Assembly (NCBI RefSeq): GCF_002252635.1
Contig: NZ_NQKX01000002.1
Span: 286,374 to 350,373 of the forward strand
Length of the DNA: 64,000 nt
From: Synechococcus sp. MW101C3
GTDB lineage: Bacteria > Cyanobacteriota > Cyanobacteriia > PCC-6307 > Cyanobiaceae
Direction: 5' to 3'
Shown: positions 7,839 through 17,346 of the stretch, piece by piece
How the letters are laid out: each line of letters begins with the position of its first letter
Numbering within the stretch: the stretch's first letter is position 1
Program-made: the position numbers and the translations under genes
The notes under the pieces: model-generated
Told to the model about the DNA's origin: nothing
Seen by the model: only the letters and a program-made list of their open reading frames with translations
Databases searched by the model: none

Positions 7839-9104
7839 TCAGATCATGCTGCGGGGAGCCGGGGATGGGAACAACTGCTGAAAGGCCAGCTTGCGCTCGC
7901 TGAGCGGCTCCATGGCCCGGTCCCAGAGAGTTTCGAAGTAGAAGAAGGCCACCCCGAGCTGGCGTTCCCGCACCGCATTCACCTGGGCCTGAATCAGCTC
8001 CATCGGGACCAGGCGCTGGCGCTGACCCGTCATGATCGCCACCGCCGTGGGAATCCTGGTGCGCGATTCCAGCAGCGCCGCTTCGGCCAGCAGGGGCAGG
8101 AAGGAATCAAGATCCGGGCGATAGAGCTGCACGATCAGCTCATCCACCAGGCCACGCCGGATCCAACCGAGCCAATCCTGGAGCTGCAATTTGTAGGCGA
8201 AGTCGTAGTAGTTCGGCGACACAGACACCACCGCTGAGGGCTTGGCCGCATGCACAGTGTCATGCACTCGTTGCATGAAGTCGCTGATCTTGTCAGCGCG
8301 CCACTTCAACCAGGCCGGATCGCGCGGGTTGGTAGGAGGAGCCTTCCTGGTGTCCTTCCGATACAACGCCGTGGTGACGTCGTCATAGCCGAAATCACTC
8401 GGCAGGCTCATGTGATCGTCGAACTGGATGCCGTCGCCGTCGTATTGGCTGATGATTTCCTGCACCAGCTCAAGAATGAACGCCTGCACGTCAGGATGCA
8501 GCGGGTTCAGCCACACCACCTCACCGGCGGCGCTGATCGAGGTCAGGCCGCCGTCCTGTTTGCGGGTGAGCCATTGCGGATGCAGGCGGGCCAGCTCGGA
8601 GCCGGGCGGGGCCATGAAGCCGAATTCGAACCAGGGGATCACCAGCAGGCCTTTGGCATGGCCCGCCTGGATCAGCTCGGCGAGAACGTCCTGCCCCTGC
8701 AGGCCACGGAACGTGAACGACTGAATGCCGCGGCGCTGGGTGGACGCACTGGCGTAATAGGCGATGCCGCTGTTCCACACCACCGGATAGATGGTGTTGA
8801 AGTTCAGCCGTGCCAGCTGCTCCACTGCCAGCTGCATCCGGTCGCGGTCGCGCAGCACCGGCATGTCGTTGCCGGTCATCCAGACGCCGCGGATCTCGGC
8901 GCGGTTGAGGCTGAGCGGCTGCGGCTGCGCCACGGGAACCGAGGAAGTCGCCGGAGGCGCCACAGTCCCCGGAGTCGCAGAGGCGGGCGGTGGCGGTGGT
9001 GGTGGCGGAAACGACGCCATGGCGAACCCTGGCAGCACCGTGGCAGCGACGGCCACGAGCACGAGAACCAGGCGCCGCAGCCAGCGGTGTCTGAAGAAGG
9101 GCAT
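7839..9104 (-). CDS. Secreted family 10-type glycosyl hydrolase (GHL10/DUF187)
   Basis: The product is 421 residues with an N-terminal signal segment (FFRHRWLRRLVLVLVAVAA), then a polyproline run (eight Pro) and a linker. The catalytic-type barrel has EIRGVWMTGNDMPVL, LARLNFNTIYPVVWNSG, GLLVIPWFEFGFMAPPGS and GDGIQFDDHMSLPSDFGYD, the pattern of the GHL10/YngK-like proteins thought to act on cell-wall or extracellular glycans. The ATG at 9104 was chosen because it opens directly into the signal sequence. Substrate is unknown. Confidence 0.88.
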   Translation of the reverse strand: MPFFRHRWLRRLVLVLVAVAATVLPGFAMASFPPPPPPPPASATPGTVAPPATSSVPVAQPQPLSLNRAEIRGVWMTGNDMPVLRDRDRMQLAVEQLARLNFNTIYPVVWNSGIAYYASASTQRRGIQSFTFRGLQGQDVLAELIQAGHAKGLLVIPWFEFGFMAPPGSELARLHPQWLTRKQDGGLTSISAAGEVVWLNPLHPDVQAFILELVQEIISQYDGDGIQFDDHMSLPSDFGYDDVTTALYRKDTRKAPPTNPRDPAWLKWRADKISDFMQRVHDTVHAAKPSAVVSVSPNYYDFAYKLQLQDWLGWIRRGLVDELIVQLYRPDLDSFLPLLAEAALLESRTRIPTAVAIMTGQRQRLVPMELIQAQVNAVRERQLGVAFFYFETLWDRAMEPLSERKLAFQQLFPSPAPRSMI

Positions 9105-9340
9105 CGGTGGGGGCTGGGTACGGGCTGAGGGAGCGGATCGGCGATCCCGGCCTCCCGCTCGGGAGCGCGAATTGTGCCGCCTTGTTGCGGCACTGTCATG
9201 GCCAACACAAAGGCAAACGCGACCGGATTCTCCGGCCGATCTCGACGTGCTGGCGCCGACCGCCCTGACACCCTGCCGGCAACGGCTGCCGTGACACCAT
9301 GCCGGCACCGTCCCGACCCGAGCCCGTGCCTCCAGACACC

Positions 9341-10312
9341 ATGCGGGCGATCGTGCAGCGCCGCTACGGCCCGCCTGAGGTGCTGCGCCTGGAGCAGGTG
9401 CCCAGGCCCGTTCCGGCCGACGATCAGGTGCTGGTGCGGGTTCGGGCCAGCGCCGTGCATGCCGGCGACTGGCATCTGATGCGGGGTGACCCCTTCATCA
9501 GCCGACTGATCTATGGCGGGCTGCGCACGCCCTCGATTCCCACCATCGGCACCGACATCGCCGGTGAAGTGGCGGCGGTGGGCGCTGCAGTGACAGGGCT
9601 GCAGGTGGGGGAGGCGGTGTTCGGCGATCTGTCGGAGGCGGGCTTCGGTGGCTTTGCGGACTACGTCTGCGCCCCCGCCACGGCCCTGGCGCCCATGCCC
9701 GCCGGCAGCAGCTTCGCGGAAGCGGCGGTGCTGCCGGTGTCGGCACTCACCGCCCTGCAGGCGCTGCGGGACGCGGGCCAGCTGAAGCCGGGACAGCACG
9801 TGCTGATCCACGGCGCCTCCGGGGGCGTGGGGTCGTATGCCGTGCAGATCGCCAAGGCCTACGGCGCCGAAGTGACCGGCCTCTGCCGGGCGCAGAACCA
9901 GGCGATGGTGCTGGCCCTGGGCGCCGACCACGTGAGCGATCTCGGGCCCGCCGATCTGCGCCGCCAGACCCAGCGTTTCGATCTGATCGTGGACATGGCG
10001 GCCTTTCTGCCGATCCGTTCCTGGCTGCCCCTGCTCACTCCCGCCGGCACCTACGTGCTGGTGGGGGGCGACTTCAGCCGGCTGCTGCGCGCCCTGCTGC
10101 TCGGCCCCCTGTTCTCCAGGCTGCGCCGCCGCCAGGTGGTGGCGGTGATGCAGCAGCCGAAGCGGGCGGATCTGCTGGTGCTGAAGGAGCTGGTGGAAGC
10201 CGGGCAGCTCAGGCCCTGGATCGATGGGCGCTACCCGCTCGACAAGCTGCCGGACGCCGTGCGCCGTCTCGAAGCCCGGCAGGTGAAGGGGAAGCTGGCG
10301 ATCGAGATCTGA
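9341..10312 (+). CDS. Zinc-free MDR alcohol dehydrogenase / quinone oxidoreductase family
   Basis: This is an NAD(P)-dependent medium-chain dehydrogenase. The N-terminal GroES-like domain begins MRAIVQRRYGPPEVLRL and has PTIGTDIAGEV. The Rossmann motif is VLIHGASGGVGSYAVQIAKA, and the end has EARQVKGKLAIEI, typical of the family. Zinc ligands of classical alcohol dehydrogenases are absent, so it is closer to zeta-crystallin/quinone reductases. An alternative ATG at 9299 adds 14 residues; I prefer 9341 because the family normally starts at MxAIV. Substrate cannot be told from sequence. Confidence 0.87.
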   Translation: MRAIVQRRYGPPEVLRLEQVPRPVPADDQVLVRVRASAVHAGDWHLMRGDPFISRLIYGGLRTPSIPTIGTDIAGEVAAVGAAVTGLQVGEAVFGDLSEAGFGGFADYVCAPATALAPMPAGSSFAEAAVLPVSALTALQALRDAGQLKPGQHVLIHGASGGVGSYAVQIAKAYGAEVTGLCRAQNQAMVLALGADHVSDLGPADLRRQTQRFDLIVDMAAFLPIRSWLPLLTPAGTYVLVGGDFSRLLRALLLGPLFSRLRRRQVVAVMQQPKRADLLVLKELVEAGQLRPWIDGRYPLDKLPDAVRRLEARQVKGKLAIEI

Positions 10313-10400
10313 CGGGCACCCCAAGGCGGCGCCCACCGGGCTGAACAGCAGCGACAGCAGACCACCTGGATGGGCACTGCCGGCGCAACGGCGCTCTGGA

Positions 10401-11675
10401 TCAGGAGCGCGGCGCCGGCTCCAGGCGGATCAGCTGGCCATCGCCCGCAGCATCGGTGAGCACGTAGAGGAAACCATCCGGCCCCTGGCGCACATCGCGC
10501 ACCCGCGCGCCGATGTCGATGCGGTGCTGGCCGCGCACCCGGCCGGCGGCATCGAGCGTGAGGCGATGCACCGCCTGCGACACCAGGCCACCGGCAAACA
10601 GCTGGCCGCGCCAGGCCGGCATCCGCTCGCCGTCATACACCACCAGCCCCGAGGGGGCGATCGCCGGGGTCCACACCAGCTCCGCATCCACGAAACGCGG
10701 CGATCCGGTGGCGGCGGAGATCGCCGGGCCGAAGTATTCGCGGCTGTGGGTCACAACCGGCCAGCCGAAGTTCGCCCCAGCCCTGGGGCTATTGAGCTCG
10801 TCGCCACCCTGGGCGCCATGCTCGGTAGCCCACACCCGCCCGCGGCCGCGGTCGTAGGCGAGGCCCTGGATGTTGCGGTGGCCCAGGCTCCACAGCCCTG
10901 GCAGGGCGCCGGGATCGCCGGCGAAAGCGGCGACGCGCACCGGCCGGCCCGTGTCGGTGAGGTGCAGGATCTTGCCGAGGGCGCTGGCGCGGTTCTGGGC
11001 CTGCACACGGATCAGGGCCCCATCGAGCTGCACGGGTGGATTGCCGCCGTCGCCGATCGCCAGCAGCAGGGTGCCATCGGGCAGCCACAGCAGCCGGGAA
11101 CCGAAGTGCTGGCCGCCCGCCTTGCGCTGGGGCACCTCGAAGATCACCTGCAGATCCTGCAGCGCGCGTCCGTCGAAGCGGGCCCGGGCCAGGCGGGTGT
11201 GGTTCGCCGCTTCCGTGCCGGCGGCATAGGTGAGATACACCAGTCCGTTGTCGGCGAAGCGGGGATGCACCGCCACATCCAGCAACCCACCCTGGCCCCG
11301 CGCCAGCACCGCCGGCACCCCGGTGATCGGGGTGGGATCGAGGCGGCCGTTGCGCACCAGCCGCAGCCGGCCGGGTCGCTCCGTGATCAACAGCTCACCG
11401 CTCGGCAGCCACGCCACCGACCAGGGGTGCTCCAGCCCCCCCACCACCGGCACCTGGCGCACCGCCTCACGCGGCGCCTCGGGGCTGACCACCAAGGGCG
11501 GGCGGGTGCCACTCGTTGCATCCGCTGGCGGGGCACCACTGGGGGCGGCATCAATGGCGAGCGAGCCCGGCAGCGGGCCGCTCAGCGGCCGGGCCTGACA
11601 GGCCGTCACCAGGGGCAGGGCGAGCAACAGGGCCACACGCGCGGGCCCAGCGAGGCAGCCGGGGAACCTGATCAC
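10401..11675 (-). CDS. PQQ-dependent aldose sugar dehydrogenase-like lipoprotein
   Basis: The protein is a six-bladed beta-propeller of the soluble glucose / aldose sugar dehydrogenase family (YliI-like), which oxidises sugars with PQQ at the cell envelope. Motifs include HPWSVAWLPSGELLITERPG, HPRFADNGLVYLTYA, GQHFGSRLLWLPDG, LGHRNIQGLAYDRG and WATEHGAQGGDELN. A GTG start at 11675 gives a short signal ending in the lipobox LVTAC, so it is probably a lipoprotein of 424 residues. It is divergent from sdhC. Whether this organism makes PQQ is not visible here. Confidence 0.88.
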   Translation of the reverse strand: MIRFPGCLAGPARVALLLALPLVTACQARPLSGPLPGSLAIDAAPSGAPPADATSGTRPPLVVSPEAPREAVRQVPVVGGLEHPWSVAWLPSGELLITERPGRLRLVRNGRLDPTPITGVPAVLARGQGGLLDVAVHPRFADNGLVYLTYAAGTEAANHTRLARARFDGRALQDLQVIFEVPQRKAGGQHFGSRLLWLPDGTLLLAIGDGGNPPVQLDGALIRVQAQNRASALGKILHLTDTGRPVRVAAFAGDPGALPGLWSLGHRNIQGLAYDRGRGRVWATEHGAQGGDELNSPRAGANFGWPVVTHSREYFGPAISAATGSPRFVDAELVWTPAIAPSGLVVYDGERMPAWRGQLFAGGLVSQAVHRLTLDAAGRVRGQHRIDIGARVRDVRQGPDGFLYVLTDAAGDGQLIRLEPAPRS

Positions 11676-11749
11676 GGGCCACAACCAGAGCAGGGGCCAC
11701 GATGCTGGCCCAGAATCACAGGCGATGCGCTGCCCTGGCCGCCTCGCCC

Positions 11750-12442
11750 ATGTCCCCATGGCTTTCCGGCCGGTTGATCGCTGCCAGTGGCCTTGCGCTG
11801 GTGGTGTTCCTGCTGGCCCATCTGGCCAGCGTGGCCCAGCTGGTGCTCGATCCGGCCGCTTTTGAGGCGCTGGCGGCCTGGCTCCATGCCAGCCCCTGGT
11901 TGCCGGCGGCGGAACTGGGGCTGGCCCTCGCGGCCCTCACCCACGTGGCGCTGAGCCTGCAGCGGGTGCTCCAATCTGCCCGCGCCCGCGGCGAGGCCGG
12001 CTATGCCCAGCTGCGCAGCCGTCGCCCCGACAGCCTTGCCGCCTTTGCTTCCCGCACCGCGCCGCTCAGCGGCAGCGTGCTGCTGCTGTTTCTGGTGGTG
12101 CATCTGCGCCAGTTGCGCTGGCAGCGGCCGCCGGCCGGCCTGGAGGCGCAGGCGGTGGCCCTGGCGCTGAGCTCTCGCTGGGCTCTCGCCCTTTACCTGG
12201 CGGCGGCCGTGGCCCTGGCCCTGCATCTGCTGCATGGCAGCGAGAGCGCCCACCGCAGCCTGGGCCTGCTGGAGGCCGCCAACGCCGCGGGCCTGCGCAG
12301 GGGCAGCTGGCTGCTGGCTGTGCTGGTGGGCGGTGGCTTTGCCCTGGTGGCGGGCCTGGCCGCCGGTGCAGCAGGTGGCCTGGTGGCGGGGGCTGCTGGG
12401 GGCCTGGGAAGCCTGATGGCCCTGTTGGGCCTGCAGCCATGA
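11750..12442 (+). CDS. sdhC: Succinate dehydrogenase / fumarate reductase cytochrome b subunit
   Basis: The 230-residue membrane protein has five hydrophobic helices, the plan of the single cytochrome b subunit (type B, Bacillus/Wolinella-like) that anchors SdhAB and carries heme b. Candidate heme histidines are in [30 protein letters not shown] and [10 protein letters not shown]. It overlaps sdhA by 4 bases. The ATG at 11750 opens directly into the first helix region; an upstream ATG at 11702 would add an unlikely leader. The C-terminus is very Ala/Gly-rich. Confidence 0.85.
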   Translation: MSPWLSGRLIAASGLALVVFLLAHLASVAQLVLDPAAFEALAAWLHASPWLPAAELGLALAALTHVALSLQRVLQSARARGEAGYAQLRSRRPDSLAAFASRTAPLSGSVLLLFLVVHLRQLRWQRPPAGLEAQAVALALSSRWALALYLAAAVALALHLLHGSESAHRSLGLLEAANAAGLRRGSWLLAVLVGGGFALVAGLAAGAAGGLVAGAAGGLGSLMALLGLQP

Positions 12443-14352
12443 AGCTCGATCCCCAGCTGCCCAGCGGGCCGATCCATGACGCCTGGACGCAGCGGCGCCG
12501 CGAGCTGCCGCTGATCAGCCCGATCAACAAGCGGCGCTTCAAGGTGCTGGTGGTGGGCAGCGGGCTAGCGGGGGCCTCCGCCGCCGCCACGCTGGCGGAG
12601 CAGGGCTTCCGCGTGACCCTGCTCACCTATCACGACAGCCCGCGGCGGGCCCATTCGGTGGCGGCGCAGGGGGGCATCAACGCCGCCCGCAACTATCAGA
12701 ACGACGGCGACAGCGTCGAGCGGCTGTTCCTCGACACGGTGAAGGGGGGCGACTTCCGTGCCCGCGAAGCCGGCTGCCACCGCCTGGCCGAAATCAGCGG
12801 GGCGATCATCGACCAGTGCGTGGCCCAGGGGGTGCCCTTCGCGCGGGAGTACGGCGGCACCCTGGCCAACCGCAGCTTCGGCGGCGCCCTGGTGAGCCGC
12901 ACCTTCTACGCCCGTGGCCAGACCGGCCAGCAGCTGCTGTACGGCGCCGTGCAGGCCCTGCTGCGCCAGGTGGACGCCGGCCGGGTGGAGCTGCTCACCC
13001 AACGGGACGTGCTGGATCTGATCACGGTGGAGGGGGTGGCGCGCGGGGTGGTGTGCCGGGTGCAGGCCAGCGGCCGCCTTGAGGCCCACACCGCCCATGC
13101 GGTGCTGCTGGCCAGCGGCGGTTACAGCAACGTGTTCCACCGCTCCACCAACGCGGTGAAATCCAATGCGAGCGCCATCTGGCGGGCGCACCGGCGCGGT
13201 GCCGCCTTCGCCAACCCCTGCTTCACCCAGATCCATCCCACCTGCATCCCCAGCGGCGATCCAGGCCAGAGCAAGCTCACGCTGATGAGCGAAAGCCTGC
13301 GCAACGACGGCCGCGTGTGGTTGCCGGCCCAGGCCGGCGATGCGCGACCACCGCACGCCATCCCCGAAGCCGAGCGGGATTACTTCCTGGAACGCCAATA
13401 CCCCACCTACGGCAACATGGCGCCCCGTGATGTGGCTTCGCGCCGGGCCAGGGAACGCTGCCTGGAGGGCCACGGGGTGGGCCCCGGCGGCCGCTCGGTC
13501 TATCTCGATTTCAGCGACACGATCCGTCGGGAGGGACGCGCTGCGATCGAAAGCCGCTACGGCAATCTCTTCGCCATGTATGAACGCATCACCGGCAGCG
13601 ATCCCTATGCCGAACCGATGCGCATCTACCCGGCGCCGCACTACACGATGGGGGGGCTCTGGGTCGACTACAACCTGATGAGCACCATCCCCGGACTGTT
13701 CGTGCTGGGTGAGGCCAACTTCTCTGAACACGGCGCCAACCGGCTGGGCGCCAGCGCCCTGATGCAGGGCCTCGCCGATGGCCTGTTCATCGCCCCGGCC
13801 ACGGTGAGTGGCTGGCTGGCGGGCCACCTGCACACCGAGGTGAGCGCCGATCATCCGGCCTGCCGCGACAGCATCGCCGCGGTGCAGGCCCGCATCGACG
13901 GCCTCGGCAGCACGAGCGGCGGCCACAGCTGCGACAGCCTGCACCGGCAGCTGGGGGACACCATGATCGGCGCCTGCGGCATCAGCCGCCATGCCGACGG
14001 CCTGCGCGCCGCCATGGCGGAGGTGCGGGAGCTGGAGCTGGCCTTCGCCCAGGAGCTGCGTCTGCCGGAACCGCGTGCGGGGCGCAATCCCGAGCTGGAG
14101 AAGGCGCTGCGGCTGGAGGACTTCCTGCAGCTGGCCGGCCTGATGCTGCGCGATGCGCTGGCGCGGGAGGAATCCTGCGGCGCCCACTTCCGCGAGGAGC
14201 ACCAGAGCGCCGATGGCGAAGCGCTCCGCAACGACGACAACTTCTGCCACATCGCCGCCTGGCAGTGGACCGGGGAGGGGCAGGAGCCGACCCGCCACTG
14301 CGAACCGCTCCACTACAGGCACGCCACGCCCAGCCGGCGCAACTACCGATGA
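12439..14352 (+). CDS. sdhA: Succinate dehydrogenase / fumarate reductase flavoprotein subunit
   Basis: This is the catalytic FAD subunit, oxidising succinate to fumarate and feeding the plastoquinone pool. The 637 residues show the dinucleotide-binding [20 protein letters not shown], the FAD-linking region [19 protein letters not shown], the active-site [26 protein letters not shown] and [15 protein letters not shown]. The length and the C-terminal segment fit the type B enzymes paired with a single cytochrome subunit. It is coupled to sdhC and sdhB by 4-base overlaps. Confidence 0.95.
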   Translation: MKLDPQLPSGPIHDAWTQRRRELPLISPINKRRFKVLVVGSGLAGASAAATLAEQGFRVTLLTYHDSPRRAHSVAAQGGINAARNYQNDGDSVERLFLDTVKGGDFRAREAGCHRLAEISGAIIDQCVAQGVPFAREYGGTLANRSFGGALVSRTFYARGQTGQQLLYGAVQALLRQVDAGRVELLTQRDVLDLITVEGVARGVVCRVQASGRLEAHTAHAVLLASGGYSNVFHRSTNAVKSNASAIWRAHRRGAAFANPCFTQIHPTCIPSGDPGQSKLTLMSESLRNDGRVWLPAQAGDARPPHAIPEAERDYFLERQYPTYGNMAPRDVASRRARERCLEGHGVGPGGRSVYLDFSDTIRREGRAAIESRYGNLFAMYERITGSDPYAEPMRIYPAPHYTMGGLWVDYNLMSTIPGLFVLGEANFSEHGANRLGASALMQGLADGLFIAPATVSGWLAGHLHTEVSADHPACRDSIAAVQARIDGLGSTSGGHSCDSLHRQLGDTMIGACGISRHADGLRAAMAEVRELELAFAQELRLPEPRAGRNPELEKALRLEDFLQLAGLMLRDALAREESCGAHFREEHQSADGEALRNDDNFCHIAAWQWTGEGQEPTRHCEPLHYRHATPSRRNYR

Positions 14353-15086
14353 GCAGCGCTTCCCTCCGGCTCACGCTGCGGATCTGGCGTCAGGAGAGCC
14401 CGCGGCAGCCCGGCGCCTTCGTGAGCTACCCGCTGGAGGAACTCAGCCCCGATCTCTCGCTGCTGGAGGCGCTCGATCGCCTCAACGAACAGTTGCTGAT
14501 GGCAGGTGAGCGGCCGGTGAGCTTCGATCACGATTGCCGCGAAGGCATCTGCGGCGCCTGCGGCTTCATGGTGAACGGTCAGGCCCACGGCCCCCAGCGC
14601 GCCACCAGCGTCTGCCAGCTCTACCTGCGCCACTTCCGCGACGGCAACAAGCTCACGCTTGAACCCTGGCGCGCCCGGGCCTTTCCCCTGCAGCAGGACC
14701 TCAGCGTCGACCGCTCCGCCTTCGACCGGGTGCTCGCGGCCGGCGGCTACGTGTCGGTGAACACGGGCAGCGCTCCGGCGGCCAATGCGCTGCTGGTGGG
14801 CCGCGAGCAGGCGGAGCAGGCCTTCGCCGCCGCCAGCTGCATCGGCTGCGGTGCCTGCGTGGCCGCCTGCCCCAACGCCTCCGCCAGCCTGTTCGTGGCC
14901 GCCAAGCTGGGCCATCTGGCCCTGCTGCCCCAGGGGCAACCGGAGCGGCAGCGGCGCTCCGCCGCCCTGCAGTCCGCCATGGCGGCCGAGGGCTTCGGCA
15001 GCTGCAGCAACCAGCTGGAGTGCGCCGCTGTGTGCCCGAAGGAGATCTCCGCCGACTGGATCAGCCGCATGAACCGCTCCGGCTGA
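14349..15086 (+). CDS. sdhB: Succinate dehydrogenase / fumarate reductase iron-sulfur subunit
   Basis: This subunit carries electrons from the flavin to the quinone. Three clusters can be read: [2Fe-2S] ligands in [11 protein letters not shown] plus a downstream Cys, the [4Fe-4S] motif [13 protein letters not shown], and the third-cluster motif [13 protein letters not shown]. The protein is 245 residues from the ATG at 14349, whose ATGA overlaps the sdhA stop. It ends the sdhCAB operon; no clear terminator follows, only a short tandem repeat. Confidence 0.94.
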   Translation: MSSASLRLTLRIWRQESPRQPGAFVSYPLEELSPDLSLLEALDRLNEQLLMAGERPVSFDHDCREGICGACGFMVNGQAHGPQRATSVCQLYLRHFRDGNKLTLEPWRARAFPLQQDLSVDRSAFDRVLAAGGYVSVNTGSAPAANALLVGREQAEQAFAAASCIGCGACVAACPNASASLFVAAKLGHLALLPQGQPERQRRSAALQSAMAAEGFGSCSNQLECAAVCPKEISADWISRMNRSG

Positions 15087-15088
15087 CC

Positions 15089-15133
15089 GACTGAGCCACT
15101 CACTGACTGAGCCACTCCCTGAGTCACCGACTC
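15089..15133. repeat. Short 16-bp tandem repeat and 5-bp inverted repeat after sdhB
   Basis: GACTGAGCCACTC occurs at 15089-15101 and again at 15105-15117, a 16-bp period, followed by GAGTC-ACC-GACTC at 15121-15133. It starts 3 bases after the sdhB stop and fills most of the gap before the pyrimidine gene. Its role is unknown; it may be replication slippage in a spacer. Confidence 0.6.
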
Positions 15134-15201
15134 ACCGACCGCCATTGCGGCTGCGGAAAGGCTGCCAGATCCGCGCACACTGCCATGCTGACCGCAGAAC
15201 G

Positions 15202-16935
15202 ATGAACTTCTTCGTCAAACTCACCGATGCGATGGCGAGCCGCCAGTCGCTGCTGATCACCGGTTTGGATCCCAACCCGGAGATGCTGCAGACCTGGACC
15301 CGCCATCACCCCTCCAGCGGCTCGTTCCTGGCTCAGGCACGGCGCTGGATCAAGGCGGTGATCGACGCCACCGGTGATCATGTCTGCGCCTACAAGCCGA
15401 GCCTCGGCTTTTACCAGGCGCTCGGGCCGATCGGCATCGAGTTGCTGCACGAAGTGCGCGAGCTGGTGCCGCGCGACATGCCACTGATCCTGGATGCCAA
15501 GCACGGCGATCTGAACACCTCCTCGGCCCTGGCCCAGTACGTGTTCCGCGAGCTGGGGGCTGATGCCCTCACCCTCTCGCCCCTGGCCGGCCAGGACATC
15601 GTCGCCCCGTTCCTGCTCTACCCCGACCGGGCCGTGGTGATCACCTGCCACAGCTCCAACCCCGGCGCCCGGGTGTTTCAGCACCACCCCGACGAAGACC
15701 GGCCGTTGTACACAACGGTGGTGCGCGAAAGCCAGTTGTGGGCCACCGCCGAGCAACTGCTGCTGGAGGTGGGCACCAGTGATCCAGCGGTGCTGGCACG
15801 GGTGCGCAGCGCGGCTCCGGAACGCTTCCTGATCCTGCGCAGCCTCTGGGAGCAGGAGGAGCGGCTGGAAGCTCTGCTGCAGGCGGGCCTCAATGCCTCC
15901 GGCGACGGCCTGCTGCTGCCCCTGCCTCAGCACCTGCTGGTGGAGAAGGGGATGGCGGCCGGCACCAGCGCCCTGCGCATCCAGATCGAAACCATGCGGC
16001 ACCGCTGGCTCAGCAACGTGGCCGACCGCTGCGACCTGTGGCTGCCGGCGCCAGAGACGGGGGCTGCCGCTGCTGTCCTCGGCGGGAGTGCCGGAGCTGT
16101 CCTTGAGGGCGATGGGGAGGAGGGAGATGGTGAAGACGTTGACGGGGAGGCGGGTGCAGCGAAGCAGGGGGCTGCCCTCGGTGCTGGCGCTGGCAAGGGC
16201 GGTGGGGGCTCGCTCAACGCCGCCGCGCGCAGCTCAGGTGGGCGTGGCGCCGGGCGCAACGCAGACGCCGTCGGCACCGGGAGCGACGGTGCGAAGCGTG
16301 AGGGGGCGGGGCGCACCAGCCGTGTCAGCAGCGTCGATCCGCTCGATGAGCTGATCGTGGAACTGTTCGACGTGGGCTGCCTGCTGTTCGGTGAGTACGT
16401 GCAGGCTTCCGGCGCCGTCTTCAATTACTACATCGATCTGCGCCAGATCATTTCCGACCCCAACCTTTTCCACCGGGTGCTGCATGCCTATGCCGGCCAG
16501 CTGGAAGGGCTGCGCTTCGATCGGATCGCCGGCATTCCCTACGGATCACTGCCCACCGCCACCGGCCTGTCGCTGAAGCTGCACCTGCCGCTGATCTATC
16601 CCCGCAAGGAAGTGAAGGCCCATGGAGCGCGGCGGTTGATCGAGGGCGACTTCAACGAGGGCGAAACCGTGGTGGTGGTCGACGACATCCTGATCACCGG
16701 CGGCAGCGTGCTGGAGGGCATCGCCAAGCTGGAGACCTCCGGCCTCGTCGTGCATGACGTGGTGGTGTTCATCGACCATGGTGGTCAGGCCCGCCAACGC
16801 CTGGCGGACGCGGGCTACCGCACCCATGCGGTGCTGACGATCCCGCGCATCACCAACGTGCTGATGGCCGCCGGCCGGCTCAACAGCGACCAGGCCAGCC
16901 TGCTGGGCGGCGGTGCCGCGCATTCCAATGGCTGA
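15202..16935 (+). CDS. pyrFE: Bifunctional orotidine-5'-phosphate decarboxylase / orotate phosphoribosyltransferase
   Basis: The last two steps of UMP synthesis are fused in one 577-residue protein. The decarboxylase half (residues ~1-280) has KPSLGFYQALG and the catalytic LDAKHGDLNTS (DxKxxD). The phosphoribosyltransferase half (~380-575) has YIDLRQIISDP and the PRPP loop VVVVDDILITGGS. Between them lies a ~97-residue low-complexity linker (bases ~16042-16332) rich in Gly, Ala, Asp and Glu, unusually long for this fusion. The start at 15202 (MNFFVKLTDAM) matches the family. Dihydroorotase lies 3.6 kb downstream on the other strand. Confidence 0.93.
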   Translation: MNFFVKLTDAMASRQSLLITGLDPNPEMLQTWTRHHPSSGSFLAQARRWIKAVIDATGDHVCAYKPSLGFYQALGPIGIELLHEVRELVPRDMPLILDAKHGDLNTSSALAQYVFRELGADALTLSPLAGQDIVAPFLLYPDRAVVITCHSSNPGARVFQHHPDEDRPLYTTVVRESQLWATAEQLLLEVGTSDPAVLARVRSAAPERFLILRSLWEQEERLEALLQAGLNASGDGLLLPLPQHLLVEKGMAAGTSALRIQIETMRHRWLSNVADRCDLWLPAPETGAAAAVLGGSAGAVLEGDGEEGDGEDVDGEAGAAKQGAALGAGAGKGGGGSLNAAARSSGGRGAGRNADAVGTGSDGAKREGAGRTSRVSSVDPLDELIVELFDVGCLLFGEYVQASGAVFNYYIDLRQIISDPNLFHRVLHAYAGQLEGLRFDRIAGIPYGSLPTATGLSLKLHLPLIYPRKEVKAHGARRLIEGDFNEGETVVVVDDILITGGSVLEGIAKLETSGLVVHDVVVFIDHGGQARQRLADAGYRTHAVLTIPRITNVLMAAGRLNSDQASLLGGGAAHSNG

Positions 16936-17346
16936 GCTCCGATTCTCAGCTGGCCACTTCTCAAGGGAATCAGCCAGCGGTGACACCAGAGGCCAGGGTG
17001 GATCCCATTGCGGAGCCGGTGGATATTGACCCCCCACGAGCAGAAGTGGACAGGACCAACGCCAAGGCACCGGGATGATGCGATGAGGGTTCTGGCAGCC
17101 AAGAGTTCTGCACGATTCTCAGAGGCCAGAACCAGCAGGCCTTCAGGGTTTTAGTCAAGCGCTTGAAGCATGCGGGGAATGATGCAGAACTCTCCCAGGG
17201 AGTCAGGGGCATTCCATGCAGTCAGCACCCTCTATGGGTGACGGGGACACCGGAAACCGTTCCAGGCTTAATGGGAATCAGCAGCGTCTATGGAAGGCAG
17301 CTGCTTCTTTGATCGTCAACAACCTCCTGGCCAGCGAAGGAACGAC
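16936..17346. other. Non-coding segment with an 11-bp inverted repeat
   Basis: These 411 bases lie between the pyrimidine fusion gene and the antiporter gene and are less GC-rich than the flanking operons. No reading frame here is convincing. AGAGTTCTGCA (17102-17112) recurs inverted as TGCAGAACTCT (17183-17193), about 70 bp apart. The segment may be a scar of an insertion, but no transposase motif, terminal repeat or target duplication could be shown. Confidence 0.4.

Noticed and set aside
12565..14322. A 585-codon open frame on the minus strand
   Set aside because: It is the antisense shadow of sdhA, with no domain motifs.
16936..17346. Insertion sequence remnant
   Set aside because: An 11-bp inverted repeat exists, but no transposase fragment or target-site duplication could be identified.
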